A stretch of 41,473 bases of DNA from Oscillospiraceae bacterium. GTDB lineage: Bacteria; Bacillota; Clostridia; Oscillospirales; UBA929. Below are positions 1 through 8,176 of this stretch, piece by piece. The DNA lies in the NCBI GenBank assembly GCA_009782215.1, contig WRKO01000022.1, positions 1 through 41,473 on the forward strand, read 5' to 3'. The translations under genes were made by a program, and so were the position numbers. How positions within the stretch are numbered: the stretch's first letter is position 1; the number at the start of each line of letters is the position of its first letter. Under the pieces are notes generated by a model. That model made no database searches. It was not told where the DNA came from and saw nothing but the letters and a program-made list of their open reading frames with translations.

Positions 1-68
1 CGTTGTGTGGTTGTTGTTTGGTTGGTTTTGTGCGCGACAGCAAAAAAGGGGGGGTGTGGGGTTTTTCT

Positions 69-98
69 CCCCCCCCCCCCCCGGGGGGGGGGGGGGGG
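69..98. repeat. C14-G16 homopolymer block
   Basis: About fourteen C residues (69-82) are followed directly by about sixteen G residues (83-98), a self-complementary run beside more low-complexity G/C sequence. It lies at the very edge of the window and encodes nothing. It may be an assembly or contig-end artefact, or a true G-rich tract. Nothing else is supported between 1 and 100. Confidence 0.6.
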
Positions 99-101
99 CT
101 G

Positions 102-130
102 GGCGCGGCGGCTTTCGGCTTCGCCGCGCC
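102..130 (-). terminator. strong GC hairpin after the FtsK-like gene
   Basis: GGCGCGGCG (102-110) pairs perfectly with CGCCGCGCC (122-130). It lies about 20 bases beyond the stop of the minus-strand FtsK-like gene. There is no U-run, only the adjoining homopolymer block, so a terminator role is inference. Confidence 0.3.
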
Positions 131-150
131 GCCGCACACGTCCCCGGTTG

Positions 151-1419
151 TCAATCGTCTGTATACTCCTTCGGCAAAGGCAGATAATACGCTTGCACTT
201 CATCCTCGCCGATGATGAAGCGACCTTTTACATTCGGCGGCAATGTTGTGGCTAAATCATTTCCTAAAACAACCCCGCTTGCCGCTGAATCCGCAAAATA
301 CGCACAAGCCCGCCAGAGGAGATTGTTTTTAATCTGCCCGTCAATGACATCATGGCTGGGACGGATAACCCCAAGCAGAATATGAACCCCGGCGGCGCGT
401 GATATTCTCGCCAACGTCCGTAAGGTTTGGTCAAGCTCGGTGTAAAGCTCCTTTGCCGCCTTGTCTTTGGGCTTTACGTCGAGAATTTCAGCGGCTTCAT
501 CGATTACCAAAAGCCAAGGAACAAATTGCCCATGCCTCCGCGCCTTAAACTCGTCAATGTTGGTAACGCCCGCTTCCTTAAAACGCTCCAAACGTCCCCA
601 AACCTCCACGAGCAATGCAGTTAAAACCTCACGAGCTTTCTCAGGCTCAGATATGACCGGCCCATACCCCGCTTCCAAGTCTCTGTGCTTGCGGTATTCA
701 CGCTCGGATTGTACAAAATCCCCGCCCTGCTTGAAGTCCAACACCAATACGTTGAATTTTTTGTGTATGGCCTGACGAATGATACATCTGAGAAGGGCAG
801 TTTTTCCGCCGCCAGTCGCACCCGCTACGATTCCGTGCGCGAGGTCTGCGGCGTTCCATATGGCTTGTCCCATATAGCCCTCGCCAATAGCAAAGCTCCT
901 CCCCTCTACCATATATTCATCTTGCCATTCGATGTATTTCGGTAATTTTTCTTCGATAACATAGATATCTGTCACAGTGATATCCTCCATCAAGTTTTCA
1001 ATTTTGTAGATTTTTTTCCGATAGAACATTTCAAAATGAGGTTTCGTCTTCTCCCATTCACCAATCGGAACGCGTGACTTGAATCGGATTTTTTTGAGGT
1101 AATGGTTCAGCCTGACACTTTTGATGTATAGAGGCCGTTTTCCGTCAAACCCCATAAGCTTTTTTCTTGCAAAAAACTTCTCGTGTCGGCGGCGCGTAAT
1201 AATTTCGCCGTGTCTGGTTACCAGATACAGCAGCGCCGGCAGAATCCAAAGCCACCGTACACAGAGAGCTGGTATCATGGCTTCAATCCGACCCGCTAAA
1301 ACATGAGCCAAAGCAAAAGATATCAAGACAACCGCCATGAAAATCCCAATTTTGCGAATGGTGTGCGGCTTGCGGCATAGTCCCTTGGCCGAGTGCCACA
1401 GCGTTTTTAGAAAAGACAT
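151..1419 (-). CDS. FtsK/SpoIIIE-type DNA translocase (conjugative-element coupling ATPase)
   Basis: Membrane-anchored ATPase of the FtsK/SpoIIIE family as found in Gram-positive integrative conjugative elements, where it couples processed DNA to the transfer channel. The 422-residue protein has two hydrophobic segments (about 24-44 and 51-67), a basic linker, then the motor domain with Walker A GATGGGKT (200-207) and Walker B LLVIDEAAE (about 303-311). It is much shorter than chromosomal FtsK and has no visible gamma DNA-binding domain, as expected for transfer proteins. The ATG at 1419 was chosen because AGAGG lies 8 bases upstream; an 18-codon longer form lacks such a site. Two small genes lie upstream on the same strand. 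The relaxase and channel genes of this element are not in view and may lie beyond the left edge. Confidence 0.85.
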   Translation of the reverse strand: MSFLKTLWHSAKGLCRKPHTIRKIGIFMAVVLISFALAHVLAGRIEAMIPALCVRWLWILPALLYLVTRHGEIITRRRHEKFFARKKLMGFDGKRPLYIKSVRLNHYLKKIRFKSRVPIGEWEKTKPHFEMFYRKKIYKIENLMEDITVTDIYVIEEKLPKYIEWQDEYMVEGRSFAIGEGYMGQAIWNAADLAHGIVAGATGGGKTALLRCIIRQAIHKKFNVLVLDFKQGGDFVQSEREYRKHRDLEAGYGPVISEPEKAREVLTALLVEVWGRLERFKEAGVTNIDEFKARRHGQFVPWLLVIDEAAEILDVKPKDKAAKELYTELDQTLRTLARISRAAGVHILLGVIRPSHDVIDGQIKNNLLWRACAYFADSAASGVVLGNDLATTLPPNVKGRFIIGEDEVQAYYLPLPKEYTDD

Positions 1420-1489
1420 GCTTAAACCTCTTTCGTCGTTAATGTGCGGGGGGACGGTTTGACGCCCCCCCATGCGGTGCTGGGGGATT

Positions 1490-1765
1490 TTAGCCGTTTC
1501 CTGCGGTTTCTACCTGCACAAAGTTGACGTTTTTGTACTCATCGTAGTAAAATGCCACTTCTTTGCCGACAAAAGTCAAGATTTCCTTCGTGGTCAATGC
1601 TTTTCCGAAATTTTCCGAGAGGATTTTGTGCTTAACTTTAATCTCCTTGGTTTTCAGTCCCGCGCTTTTGTCGTTAGAAAACGGTTCGGTGCCGTGGAAA
1701 TGGATGTTGTGATACGCTGTGCCCTCGTAGACGCCTTCTTTTTCCTCGATTCCGATGATTTTCAT
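1490..1765 (-). CDS. small conserved-element protein of unknown function
   Basis: A 91-residue acidic-to-neutral protein without signal peptide or membrane segment. I do not recognise the family. Its position directly before the FtsK-like gene recalls the small early proteins (YdcP/DUF961 type) of Tn916-like elements, but I see no clear motif match, so that is only a contextual guess. A strong ribosome site (GGAGGG) precedes the start. Its ATG overlaps the stop of the upstream regulator gene as ATGA, so the two are probably translationally coupled. Confidence 0.6.
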   Translation of the reverse strand: MKIIGIEEKEGVYEGTAYHNIHFHGTEPFSNDKSAGLKTKEIKVKHKILSENFGKALTTKEILTFVGKEVAFYYDEYKNVNFVQVETAGNG

Positions 1766-2121
1766 AGGTTTTTCCCTCCTTTCGTTTCAAATTTTTCTCG
1801 CATAGCCGGAGAACCAAATGCGGACAGTATTTCCCGCAAGATTTCCTGCTGACACTCGTCGGCCTTGTCCAGCAGTTGCAAGAGAACGGCCTGTTGCTCT
1901 TGCGTGAGAAGCCTTTTGTGAGGATGATACCAGTCCGCGAGTTTCACACCGCCGCCATTGCCGCGAATGGTTTCAAAGGGGTATTCCACCATGAGCGCGG
2001 TTATGTCATTTTGAATCGTACGAGTTGTGACGCCAAACTCTCGCGCGAGCTCTCCCATGCTGACCTGACGCTTACACGCCAAAATCCGTATGATTTCAGC
2101 CCTGCGCTCATTGGCTGTCAC
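1762..2121 (-). CDS. short winged-HTH regulator of the element
   Basis: A 119-residue DNA-binding protein. The N-terminal half reads as a DeoR/HTH_11-type winged helix: alternating basic helix, REFGVTTRTIQNDITAL recognition segment (about 30-46) and a GNGGG wing. The C-terminal half is a short helical region rich in Q, L and E. It lacks the WYL or sugar-phosphate sensor domain of full-length DeoR-type proteins, so the ligand, if any, is unknown. A GTG start at 2121 is preferred because AGGAGG lies 9 bases upstream; in-frame ATGs at 2151 and 2223 have poorer sites. It probably controls the following small gene and the FtsK-like gene. Confidence 0.65.
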   Translation of the reverse strand: MTANERRAEIIRILACKRQVSMGELAREFGVTTRTIQNDITALMVEYPFETIRGNGGGVKLADWYHPHKRLLTQEQQAVLLQLLDKADECQQEILREILSAFGSPAMREKFETKGGKNL

Positions 2122-2433
2122 AACGAAACCCCTCCTTTCTGTCCGGCTCATGGATAGTGTAGCGGACAAATAAGAAGGGTTTTTTCCGGTTTGAAAAATT
2201 TTTTCTAATGAATTTTTATTCATGTCGGTTCCAACTTTCTTTATGATATGTGAAAGTTGGAACTGACAACAAAGGGGCGTTCTTTGCACCCAAGTAAACT
2301 CAATGCTTTGCCAGCACGGGCATTAAAAATCTGCCGTGCCAGCAAACGCAACATTATACACAACGCGGGATATATATGCAGGACATAGGTGGCACAAGCA
2401 GATAATACGGTAAGACATAATCACAGCATAAGA

Positions 2434-2465
2434 AAGCCGTACCGTTCACTCGAACGATACGGCTT
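2434..2465. repeat. 13-bp inverted repeat, one G-T pair
   Basis: AAGCCGTACCGTT (2434-2446) and AACGATACGGCTT (2453-2465) are complementary apart from one wobble position, with a 6-base loop. No U-run follows on either side. It may be a protein-binding site or a non-canonical terminator between the divergently oriented element modules. The rest of 2290-2530 holds no supported gene. Confidence 0.55.
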
Positions 2466-2535
2466 AACTATGCGGACAGCAAATATACAGGAAAAAAACG
2501 CTTGCATTTTTCCGCAAGCCCTGTTACAATACCAC

Positions 2536-2589
2536 CATAGGCCAACGGTGGCAACCGTGAGGGTGTTGGTCGCACCCCCACGGCCTATG
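2536..2589 (+). ncRNA. candidate three-way-junction structured element
   Basis: Outer arms CATAGGCC (2536-2543) and GGCCTATG (2582-2589) pair perfectly and enclose two further perfect hairpins: ACGGT-GGCA-ACCGT (2545-2558) and GGGTG-TTGGTCG-CACCC (2561-2577). This makes a compact 54-base three-way junction. It lies in an approximately 500-bp gene-free stretch before the S-layer gene. The strand of activity is unknown; it could act as folded single-stranded DNA or as RNA. No known family is assigned. Confidence 0.4.
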
Positions 2590-2697
2590 CAGGACGAGAG
2601 CGCGTCCCACACAACAGCATACACTGCACCACGAACATTATAGCCTTTTTTCCGCCTTTGAGCAAGGGGTTAAAAATGGAGTTGTGTTGACTGATAT

Positions 2698-2785
2698 GCG
2701 GCGTGGGGATATTTCGTCCCCGCGCCGCTGTTATGTGCCTTGACGCGGAGGCTCGGAGGGGCTGAATGGACAACCCTCCGAGGCC
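2698..2785 (+). promoter_or_regulatory. two stable 5' leader hairpins before the S-layer gene
   Basis: Hairpin 1 pairs GCGGCGTGGGGA (2698-2709) with TCCCCGCGCCGC (2717-2728), one G-T pair. Hairpin 2 pairs the GGCTCGGAGGG arm (from 2750) with CCCTCCGAGGCC (2774-2785), one bulge. They end about 30 bases before the start codon. Stable 5' hairpins are common in long-lived S-layer mRNAs, so a stabilising role is plausible but inferred; an upstream terminator is the alternative. Confidence 0.4.
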
Positions 2786-2818
2786 GATGTGTCAATTTTG
2801 TAAAGGGGCGTGTACACA

Positions 2819-5665
2819 ATGAAAAAGAAAATCCTATCCCTAGCGCTGACGCTGGCGCTCACCCTAACCCTCATCCCGGCAACCGTGGCGGACGGGGAGG
2901 ACGATGACGTCTTTATTCCCCCCGGCGGCGATTCCCCAACCTTTTCCGACGTGCCGGAAGACCATTGGGCGTATGAAGCCATTGAATTTGTATACGCGGA
3001 AGGGATTTTGGTTGGATCCGGGGGCGATTCATTCGGCCCCGACTTGGTCGTCACCCGCGAACAACTGGCTGTAATAATTGGTGGCGCCAACAAAATCGAC
3101 GCTTCACAAAGCGTGCCTAGCCCGACCATAGCGGATGAAGCGTCTATTTCCATTTGGGCAATCGACCGCGTCAAGCACGCGGTTGAAAATGGCTGGATGC
3201 TGCTTGACGGTGACGGCAACTTCAACCCGCAAGAAACAGTAACCCGTGAGGAAATGGCGTTTGCGGTGGCGTGGCTTGTGAAGACCGCGCAGGAGGAAGT
3301 CATCTTCTACATCGGCGACAACCTTACCTATGCCCAGTTCGCGGGCGGCTATACCGACAAAGCAGAGATAGGTGAGGACTATCTCGGCGCCGTGGGCTTC
3401 CTCAACCTTTACGGCATCATGTTCGGCACCCCGGATGGTTTTCTTCCTGCGGCACCCGTCTCCCGCGCGGAGTTGGCTATGGCTATTTACCGCGCCATGA
3501 CGTGGACTTTCCCGGACGACGGCAGGACGTTTCTCGATGTGCCGAGGCAGAGTTGGATGTATGAATCCGTTGAGTATATGTATGGGGAAGGAATCATGCG
3601 CGGCCTCGGGTTTTTCGGCCCCAACGCTTCCCCAGTGTTTGGCCCGGACTTATCTGTGACACGCGACCAAATGGCCGCGATGCTCTGCAACATACATGAA
3701 ATCGACGTTAATCAAAACATCCCCGACATGACCATCCCGGATATGGATAACACGCTCCCGGAGCCTCACTGGGCAACCAACCACGCCAAGCACGCGGTTG
3801 AAAACGGCTGGATGCTGCTTGACGGCGACGGCAATTTTAATCCCGGCATAACGGTTTCCCGTGAGGAAATCGCGCTTATGATGACCGGCTTGATTGACGA
3901 CTACGACCAGTGGCTTGTTCCTTGGGTGGAACACTGGGTCGTTCGCGGCGACACTCTGCAAAGCATCGCGGATTCGTATGGAACAACGATTGACAACATC
4001 AAGAGAGACAATGCGAATTATTTTGCTGACCTCGACGTCAGGAACTCGATGACCGGCTTGAATATCCAAGTTGAACACGGCGTCTGCTTGAAAATCTATC
4101 TCTATGAGCCATTGGAAAAAGGTCAAACAGGTCTCATAATGAGTACGTTCAGCGACAGCCTCGAGATTTGGAGAGCCGATTACAGAGACGCTGTAGCTTA
4201 TATGGTTGCCATCGGGTGGATGCCCGGGACAGGCGAGGGGTTATGGTCTCCGAGAGGTTCGGTGCCTCGCGCCCATGTGGCCGCCTTTCTGGCAAGGGCG
4301 CTGCAAGCGGATGAGGCCCCCGTTCCTGTGCGGTATCATCTGGTGACGTTTGAGAATTGGAACCAAGATATTCTCAAAACGCAAGCGGTGAGGGACGGAG
4401 AGGCCGCGACCGCGCCGTCCAACCCGACGCGCTCCGGCTGGACGTTCACCGGATGGAGCGCGGCGTTCAGCAACGTGACAAGCGACCTCACTGTGACGGC
4501 GCAGTACACACAAGACGAACCCCAAGGGCCGCCGCCGTCGACCGACACGTCACCCCAACCGTCCCCCGAGCCATCTCCCGAGCCGTCGCCTCCGCCGGAG
4601 AATACCGTGGTGGTGGAAGCGAGCGACGACGGGTCGGCGACGCTGACGAATAATCAACTGAACCAAATCCGGCAGGAGAGAATGGCGCTGGAGATTGGGT
4701 TTAGCAATGAGGACGGCGAGGCGCTGGGGACGATTGCGTTCAGCCCGGAAGCGGCGGGGCAGATGATTAGCGACGCGACGGGCGGGAGCGTCACGGTGTC
4801 GCTGGCGGCGGTGGAGACCGCGGAGCTGGACTTGTCGGGGCTGACGGAGGAGCAGGCGGAAACGATTGCGGCCCGTCCGGTGTTTGAGTTCACCGTCACC
4901 GACGCGAACAACCGGGCGATTACGCAATTCGGCGGCAACGTCACCGTCACGCTGCCGTATGAGCTGGCGGAGGGCGAGAACCCCAACGCGATTGTGGTGT
5001 ACTACCTGACGGCGGACGGGATTAAGATTGTGAACGGGCGCTACGACGCGGCGACGCAGAGCGTTGTCATCACAACGCGGCACTTCTCGCTGTATGTCAT
5101 CGGGTATAACCCGGTTTCGTTCACCGACGTCGCCAATAGCCACGCCAACAAAGCGGCGATTGACTTCATCGCGGCGCGTGAGATTACCACCGGCATTGGC
5201 AACAACCGTTTCGGCCCGGCGGAAGCACTCTCAAGAGCGCAGCTTCTGGTCATGCTGATGAAAGCCTTCGGCTACACCGACGAAGAAGCGGCGAACTTCG
5301 ACGGCGACAACTTTGACGACGCGGACGGCTGGTACGCGGGTTGGATAGGGCTGGCCAAACGCGACAAGATTACAGCGGGCATCGGCGGCAACAAATTCGG
5401 GCTGGATACTGAGGTCACCCGTGAGCAAATGCTGCTGCTGTTGTACAACACACTGGACGCGCTGGATGAATTGCCGGAGGACGGCGACGCAGACATAGAC
5501 TTTGACGCGGACGCGTTCTCAAGCTGGGCGCTCGCCGACGGGAATATAGACAAAATTGCGGCGGTGCTATCGTGGGGCGTGTATCCCGGCGGCGAGGTTG
5601 ACCCGCAGGCGGACTACGCGCGGGCGCTGATGGCGCAGATGCTGTATAATCTGCTGACGCGGTAA
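2819..5665 (+). CDS. secreted multi-domain S-layer homology (SLH) protein
   Basis: A 948-residue exported cell-wall protein. Residues 1-25 are a signal peptide (MKKK, leucine-rich core, ending near ATVA). Several SLH-type units follow (about 35-350), carrying the usual FxDVP...W pattern and two nearly identical copies of KHAVENGWMLLDGDGNFNP. Next come a LysM-like segment (GDTLQSIADSYGTTIDNIK, about 375), another SLH-like unit, an InlB/Listeria-Bacteroides-type repeat (about 500-565), a P/S/E-rich linker (565-596), a beta-rich region, and a terminal SLH triplet (766-948). SLH domains bind pyruvylated secondary wall polymers. The ATG at 2819 is preferred over a GTG at 2810 because AAAGGGG sits 10 bases upstream. 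The gene lies inside mobile-element DNA. Confidence 0.85.
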   Translation: MKKKILSLALTLALTLTLIPATVADGEDDDVFIPPGGDSPTFSDVPEDHWAYEAIEFVYAEGILVGSGGDSFGPDLVVTREQLAVIIGGANKIDASQSVPSPTIADEASISIWAIDRVKHAVENGWMLLDGDGNFNPQETVTREEMAFAVAWLVKTAQEEVIFYIGDNLTYAQFAGGYTDKAEIGEDYLGAVGFLNLYGIMFGTPDGFLPAAPVSRAELAMAIYRAMTWTFPDDGRTFLDVPRQSWMYESVEYMYGEGIMRGLGFFGPNASPVFGPDLSVTRDQMAAMLCNIHEIDVNQNIPDMTIPDMDNTLPEPHWATNHAKHAVENGWMLLDGDGNFNPGITVSREEIALMMTGLIDDYDQWLVPWVEHWVVRGDTLQSIADSYGTTIDNIKRDNANYFADLDVRNSMTGLNIQVEHGVCLKIYLYEPLEKGQTGLIMSTFSDSLEIWRADYRDAVAYMVAIGWMPGTGEGLWSPRGSVPRAHVAAFLARALQADEAPVPVRYHLVTFENWNQDILKTQAVRDGEAATAPSNPTRSGWTFTGWSAAFSNVTSDLTVTAQYTQDEPQGPPPSTDTSPQPSPEPSPEPSPPPENTVVVEASDDGSATLTNNQLNQIRQERMALEIGFSNEDGEALGTIAFSPEAAGQMISDATGGSVTVSLAAVETAELDLSGLTEEQAETIAARPVFEFTVTDANNRAITQFGGNVTVTLPYELAEGENPNAIVVYYLTADGIKIVNGRYDAATQSVVITTRHFSLYVIGYNPVSFTDVANSHANKAAIDFIAAREITTGIGNNRFGPAEALSRAQLLVMLMKAFGYTDEEAANFDGDNFDDADGWYAGWIGLAKRDKITAGIGGNKFGLDTEVTREQMLLLLYNTLDALDELPEDGDADIDFDADAFSSWALADGNIDKIAAVLSWGVYPGGEVDPQADYARALMAQMLYNLLTR

Positions 5666-5679
5666 TATAGGCACAACAC

Positions 5680-5716
5680 AAGAGAGTGTTAAGGTTACAA
5701 GCCTTGACGCTCTTTT
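5680..5716 (+). terminator. intrinsic terminator after the S-layer gene
   Basis: AAGAG plus GTTAAGG pair with CCTTGAC plus CTCTT around a short TTACAAG-type loop, and TTTT follows. It begins 14 bases after the stop codon. The following 200 bases (5717-5917) hold no supported gene. Confidence 0.65.
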
Positions 5717-5917
5717 GCTATGCCCTGTAACCTCTGCGATTGATACCACAGGGGAACGACGGTGTAAATGGGCTTTTGCGGCATAAAACAGTGTGTTCAC
5801 TGAATTATTCCACAGTCCCATTGACACCGCCGCTCTCCCTGTTGGTGCGTGGTAATCAAGGCGTGAACGCCGCACGCGCTGGCGCGTTCACCCAAAATTA
5901 CAGAGGAGGGCTACCCC

Positions 5918-6430
5918 ATGAAAAGCTACACCTATTTCAAACCCATCCCCCAAACGCTGGAAGAACTCAAAGCCGCATACCGCAAGCTGGCGTTTCAGCA
6001 CCACCCTGACCGCGGCGGGAGCAACGAAGCCATGAAAGCCGTCAACAACGAATACGACGCGCTGTTTCCCAAGCTCAAAAACGTACACAAGACCAAGAGC
6101 GGCGAAACCTACACCGCAAAGAACCCGACCGCTGAAACCGCCGAGCATTTCAAAGACCTCATCGCGGAGTTAATGCGGATGGATGGTATCACGATTGAGA
6201 TTATAGGGTGTTTCGTATGGGTGACAGGCGACACCAAGCCGAACAGGGACAGGCTAAAGGCGTTAGGCTTCAAGTGGTCACAGAATAAAACGGCATGGTA
6301 TCTCGCGCCCGATGATTACCGCAAGCGAAGCCGCAAAGACTACAGCATGGACACCATCCGCACCATGTACGGCACAGGCGGGACGATGAACAGCAGGGGG
6401 ACGGTGAAGCTGGACGAAGCCACGGCATAA
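5918..6430 (+). CDS. J-domain (DnaJ-like) protein of mobile elements
   Basis: A 170-residue protein whose N-terminal part is a J-domain: TLEELKAAYRKLAFQHHPDR with the HPD motif near residues 28-30, then NEAMKAVNNEYDALF. J-domains stimulate Hsp70 ATPase. It lacks the G/F and zinc-finger regions of chromosomal DnaJ. The C-terminal region (FVWVTGDTKPNRDRLKALGF, then KTAWYLAP and KRSRK) matches a layout I associate with J-proteins of clostridial phages and conjugative elements. AGAGGAGGG lies about 8 bases before the ATG. It probably recruits host Hsp70 for element functions, but that is inference. Confidence 0.8.
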   Translation: MKSYTYFKPIPQTLEELKAAYRKLAFQHHPDRGGSNEAMKAVNNEYDALFPKLKNVHKTKSGETYTAKNPTAETAEHFKDLIAELMRMDGITIEIIGCFVWVTGDTKPNRDRLKALGFKWSQNKTAWYLAPDDYRKRSRKDYSMDTIRTMYGTGGTMNSRGTVKLDEATA

Positions 6431-6444
6431 GGCAGGGCATAGAA

Positions 6445-6473
6445 AAGCGGCGCACCGTTTGGGTGTGCCGCTT
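6445..6473 (+). terminator. hairpin after the J-domain gene
   Basis: AAGCGGCGCACC (6445-6456) pairs with GGTGTGCCGCTT (6462-6473) with one wobble, 14 bases after the stop. The tail is weakly U-rich (CCTCTG), so termination is likely but may be inefficient. Confidence 0.55.
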
Positions 6474-6578
6474 CCTCTGCAAGGTCAAGCCTGTAATTTC
6501 CGAAAAATCGTGTAAAAAACGTGTAAACCATTTTTTAATCACGCAAAACCCTTGCAAATGCTGGGTTTTATGCGGTTG

Positions 6579-6634
6579 TGGTGGAGATAAGCGGGATCGA
6601 ACCGCTGACCTCTTGAATGCCATTGGAGCGCTCT
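6579..6634 (-). other. tRNA-Ala(GGC) 3' fragment (attachment-site-like)
   Basis: On the minus strand this reads as the 3' part of tRNA-Ala: anticodon loop ATGGCAT, 3' anticodon strand TCAAG, variable loop, a complete T-arm (GCGG-TTCGATC-CCGC), the acceptor strand TTATCTCCA, then CCA. The 5' anticodon strand is CTCCA instead of the expected CTTGA and no acceptor or D-stem follows, so it cannot be a functional tRNA. About 46 bases of identity from the anticodon to CCA is typical of an att repeat left by an element that integrates into a tRNA 3' end. Its orientation implies that the element lay at higher coordinates, yet no intact copy is visible in the window. Confidence 0.75.
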
Positions 6635-6796
6635 AACAGGCGGGTTAGAAAACACTCCAGCAAAATCACTATATATAGTTGTCTAAGTTAGGGTGAAATC
6701 CATATGTTGTGCGAAGTGTTTTTCCTTGATGAAAACTATACCCGGAAATATGGTCTAAGTGGTCGTCACATATCCTCAGCATATTCCAGCAGATGG

Positions 6797-6848
6797 ATGG
6801 CATTCTGACAGGCGAATGAATGGCATACACCACCCGGTTGAATGGCAC
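6797..6848. repeat. three ATGGCAT/C iterons, 22-23 bp apart
   Basis: ATGGCAT occurs at 6797 and 6820, and ATGGCAC at 6842. Such spaced short repeats occur at ends of IS21-family elements and at replication or recombinase sites. No transposase gene adjoins them. The surrounding 6635-6854 otherwise shows no gene. Confidence 0.4.
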
Positions 6849-6854
6849 CCTAAA

Positions 6855-7616
6855 TCACTCTAAAAACGAAGCGTATTCATCCCATGCTAACTTGCGGCTG
6901 TTCCAAACTCTCGGCGCTTCATCCCGCCGGGTAAACGGTTGAAGAAAGTTCTCAAGATATGAGTATACATCGTCAAAAGAGGGTTTTCTCTCGATGCCCG
7001 CGAGTTTATTGTATGCGTGTTCAACGTCCTGTCGGTTCGTAAAAAATTCGGCAAATGCGCCGACCTCACGGTCAGGACGCTTTTTGAACATCTCGAATAT
7101 TTCCAATGTACGCACCTCCACGCAATGTGCGAGAGCGTAAATGTCCACCATGTCTTTCGCCCGTCGGAGTAGCATCCGCGTCGACATCACGGTTAATTTA
7201 TCAGCCAGTATCTCATTAACAAGAACGCCCCTAACACCAATCTCTCCGTAATGATACATCATGCTTCCACTCACAGGCTTGATGCTGATATCCATAGAAA
7301 AGATTTCCTCATCCGCATCCTTGCTTCGGATGGAAATACCCGCAGATTTCTTTTCCCCATATTCCCGGAATGCAACAGCAACATATTGGTTTTGCAAATC
7401 TCCCAGCGAACGATTAATGACGTCCACCAAATCGCCCATAGATGGTGGTGTGCCAACCCAATTCGCATCAACGTCTTTCGTCTGCCTGTCCAGCGCGGTG
7501 TAACCGTTGGCCGTTAAAATGAACTTCGTGACCATTGCGCCTTTGAAAACGATGGGTGCATCCGACTCAGAAATGCGCCCCATAACCCGGTACATGAGCT
7601 TTTCTTTTTCAGTCAT
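6855..7616 (-). CDS. AbiEii/AbiGii-family nucleotidyltransferase toxin
   Basis: A 253-residue protein of the AbiEii/AbiGii family, toxins of type IV-like toxin-antitoxin systems that act in phage abortive infection by modifying RNA. The N-terminal nucleotidyltransferase signature is visible: FKGAMVTKFI (about 24-33) for the usual KG-G/T-x motif and R-x-TKDVDANW (about 44-53) for R-S-x-D-[IL]-D. A later lysine-rich RRAKDMVDIYAL segment matches the family's KxRDxxD-type region. The length fits the compact clostridial form. The partner gene ends 3 bases upstream and shares the operon and promoter. Confidence 0.75.
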   Translation of the reverse strand: MTEKEKLMYRVMGRISESDAPIVFKGAMVTKFILTANGYTALDRQTKDVDANWVGTPPSMGDLVDVINRSLGDLQNQYVAVAFREYGEKKSAGISIRSKDADEEIFSMDISIKPVSGSMMYHYGEIGVRGVLVNEILADKLTVMSTRMLLRRAKDMVDIYALAHCVEVRTLEIFEMFKKRPDREVGAFAEFFTNRQDVEHAYNKLAGIERKPSFDDVYSYLENFLQPFTRRDEAPRVWNSRKLAWDEYASFLE

Positions 7617-7619
7617 AGT

Positions 7620-8060
7620 CTATCCCTCGTCGTAATACTCGACCGCCCAATCCTTAACGGAATTGAACCGCTCCGTATGTTCGGGGTGTATGGATAATCC
7701 ACCGAAACTCCCGCCGTTTGTATAATAATATCTGCTCAACCCTTCGACAAGGGATTGCTCGTCAATGCTGTCAAAGTCCGCGAACATATCGTTGAAGGTC
7801 TGGCTGACCGAAGTACAAAGCACATCGCCGAAGCGGAGATACTCAATGCCGTCAAAGGTATCGACGACGCAATACTTGACGTTTTCAAACGGCCCCGGTT
7901 GCCTCGCGTAGACATCTATTGTCTTCTCCCGCATATATCCGCTGAATAGTTCCAAATGCTCCAAAGCGGATGTGCGTCGCAGAATCATGTCTCTGCCGCC
8001 GACAACAGCTCTGTGCCAAGCTCTGTTTGTTATGAAATTATCGCTGAATACGGACATCAT
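7620..8060 (-). CDS. putative AbiEi-like antitoxin partner
   Basis: A 146-residue protein encoded just upstream of the AbiEii-type toxin, the usual position of the antitoxin. Recognisable features are an early RTSALEHLELFSG helix and the strand-rich segments VDTFDGIEYLRFGDVLCTSVSQTFNDMF and SIDEQSLVEGLSRYYY. These resemble the C-terminal part of AbiEi-type proteins, and I see no N-terminal winged helix. If so, it may neutralise the toxin without binding the promoter itself. GAGGAGG lies 8 bases before the ATG. The antitoxin role rests mainly on gene order. Confidence 0.55.
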   Translation of the reverse strand: MMSVFSDNFITNRAWHRAVVGGRDMILRRTSALEHLELFSGYMREKTIDVYARQPGPFENVKYCVVDTFDGIEYLRFGDVLCTSVSQTFNDMFADFDSIDEQSLVEGLSRYYYTNGGSFGGLSIHPEHTERFNSVKDWAVEYYDEG

Positions 8061-8083
8061 ACGAACGCACCTCCTCTACACCT

Positions 8084-8112
8084 ATGTTACAATATCGGCC
8101 TCAGAAAGTCAA
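8084..8112 (-). promoter_or_regulatory. promoter of the AbiE-type operon
   Basis: On the minus strand TTGACT (8107-8112) is separated by 17 bases from TAACAT (8084-8089). The transcript would start close to the ribosome site of the antitoxin-like gene. Confidence 0.5.
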
Positions 8113-8176
8113 GAGGTTGTGTCTCGTACCATATTTCAATTTATATCACGATCCAAAGAGAGGAGAGCGTACAGCA

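Noticed and set aside
69..98. C/G homopolymer block as a biological signal
   Set aside because: Position at the window edge and extreme composition make an assembly artefact at least as likely.
6579..6634. Functional tRNA-Ala gene
   Set aside because: The 5' half (acceptor strand, D-arm, 5' anticodon strand) is absent or mismatched.
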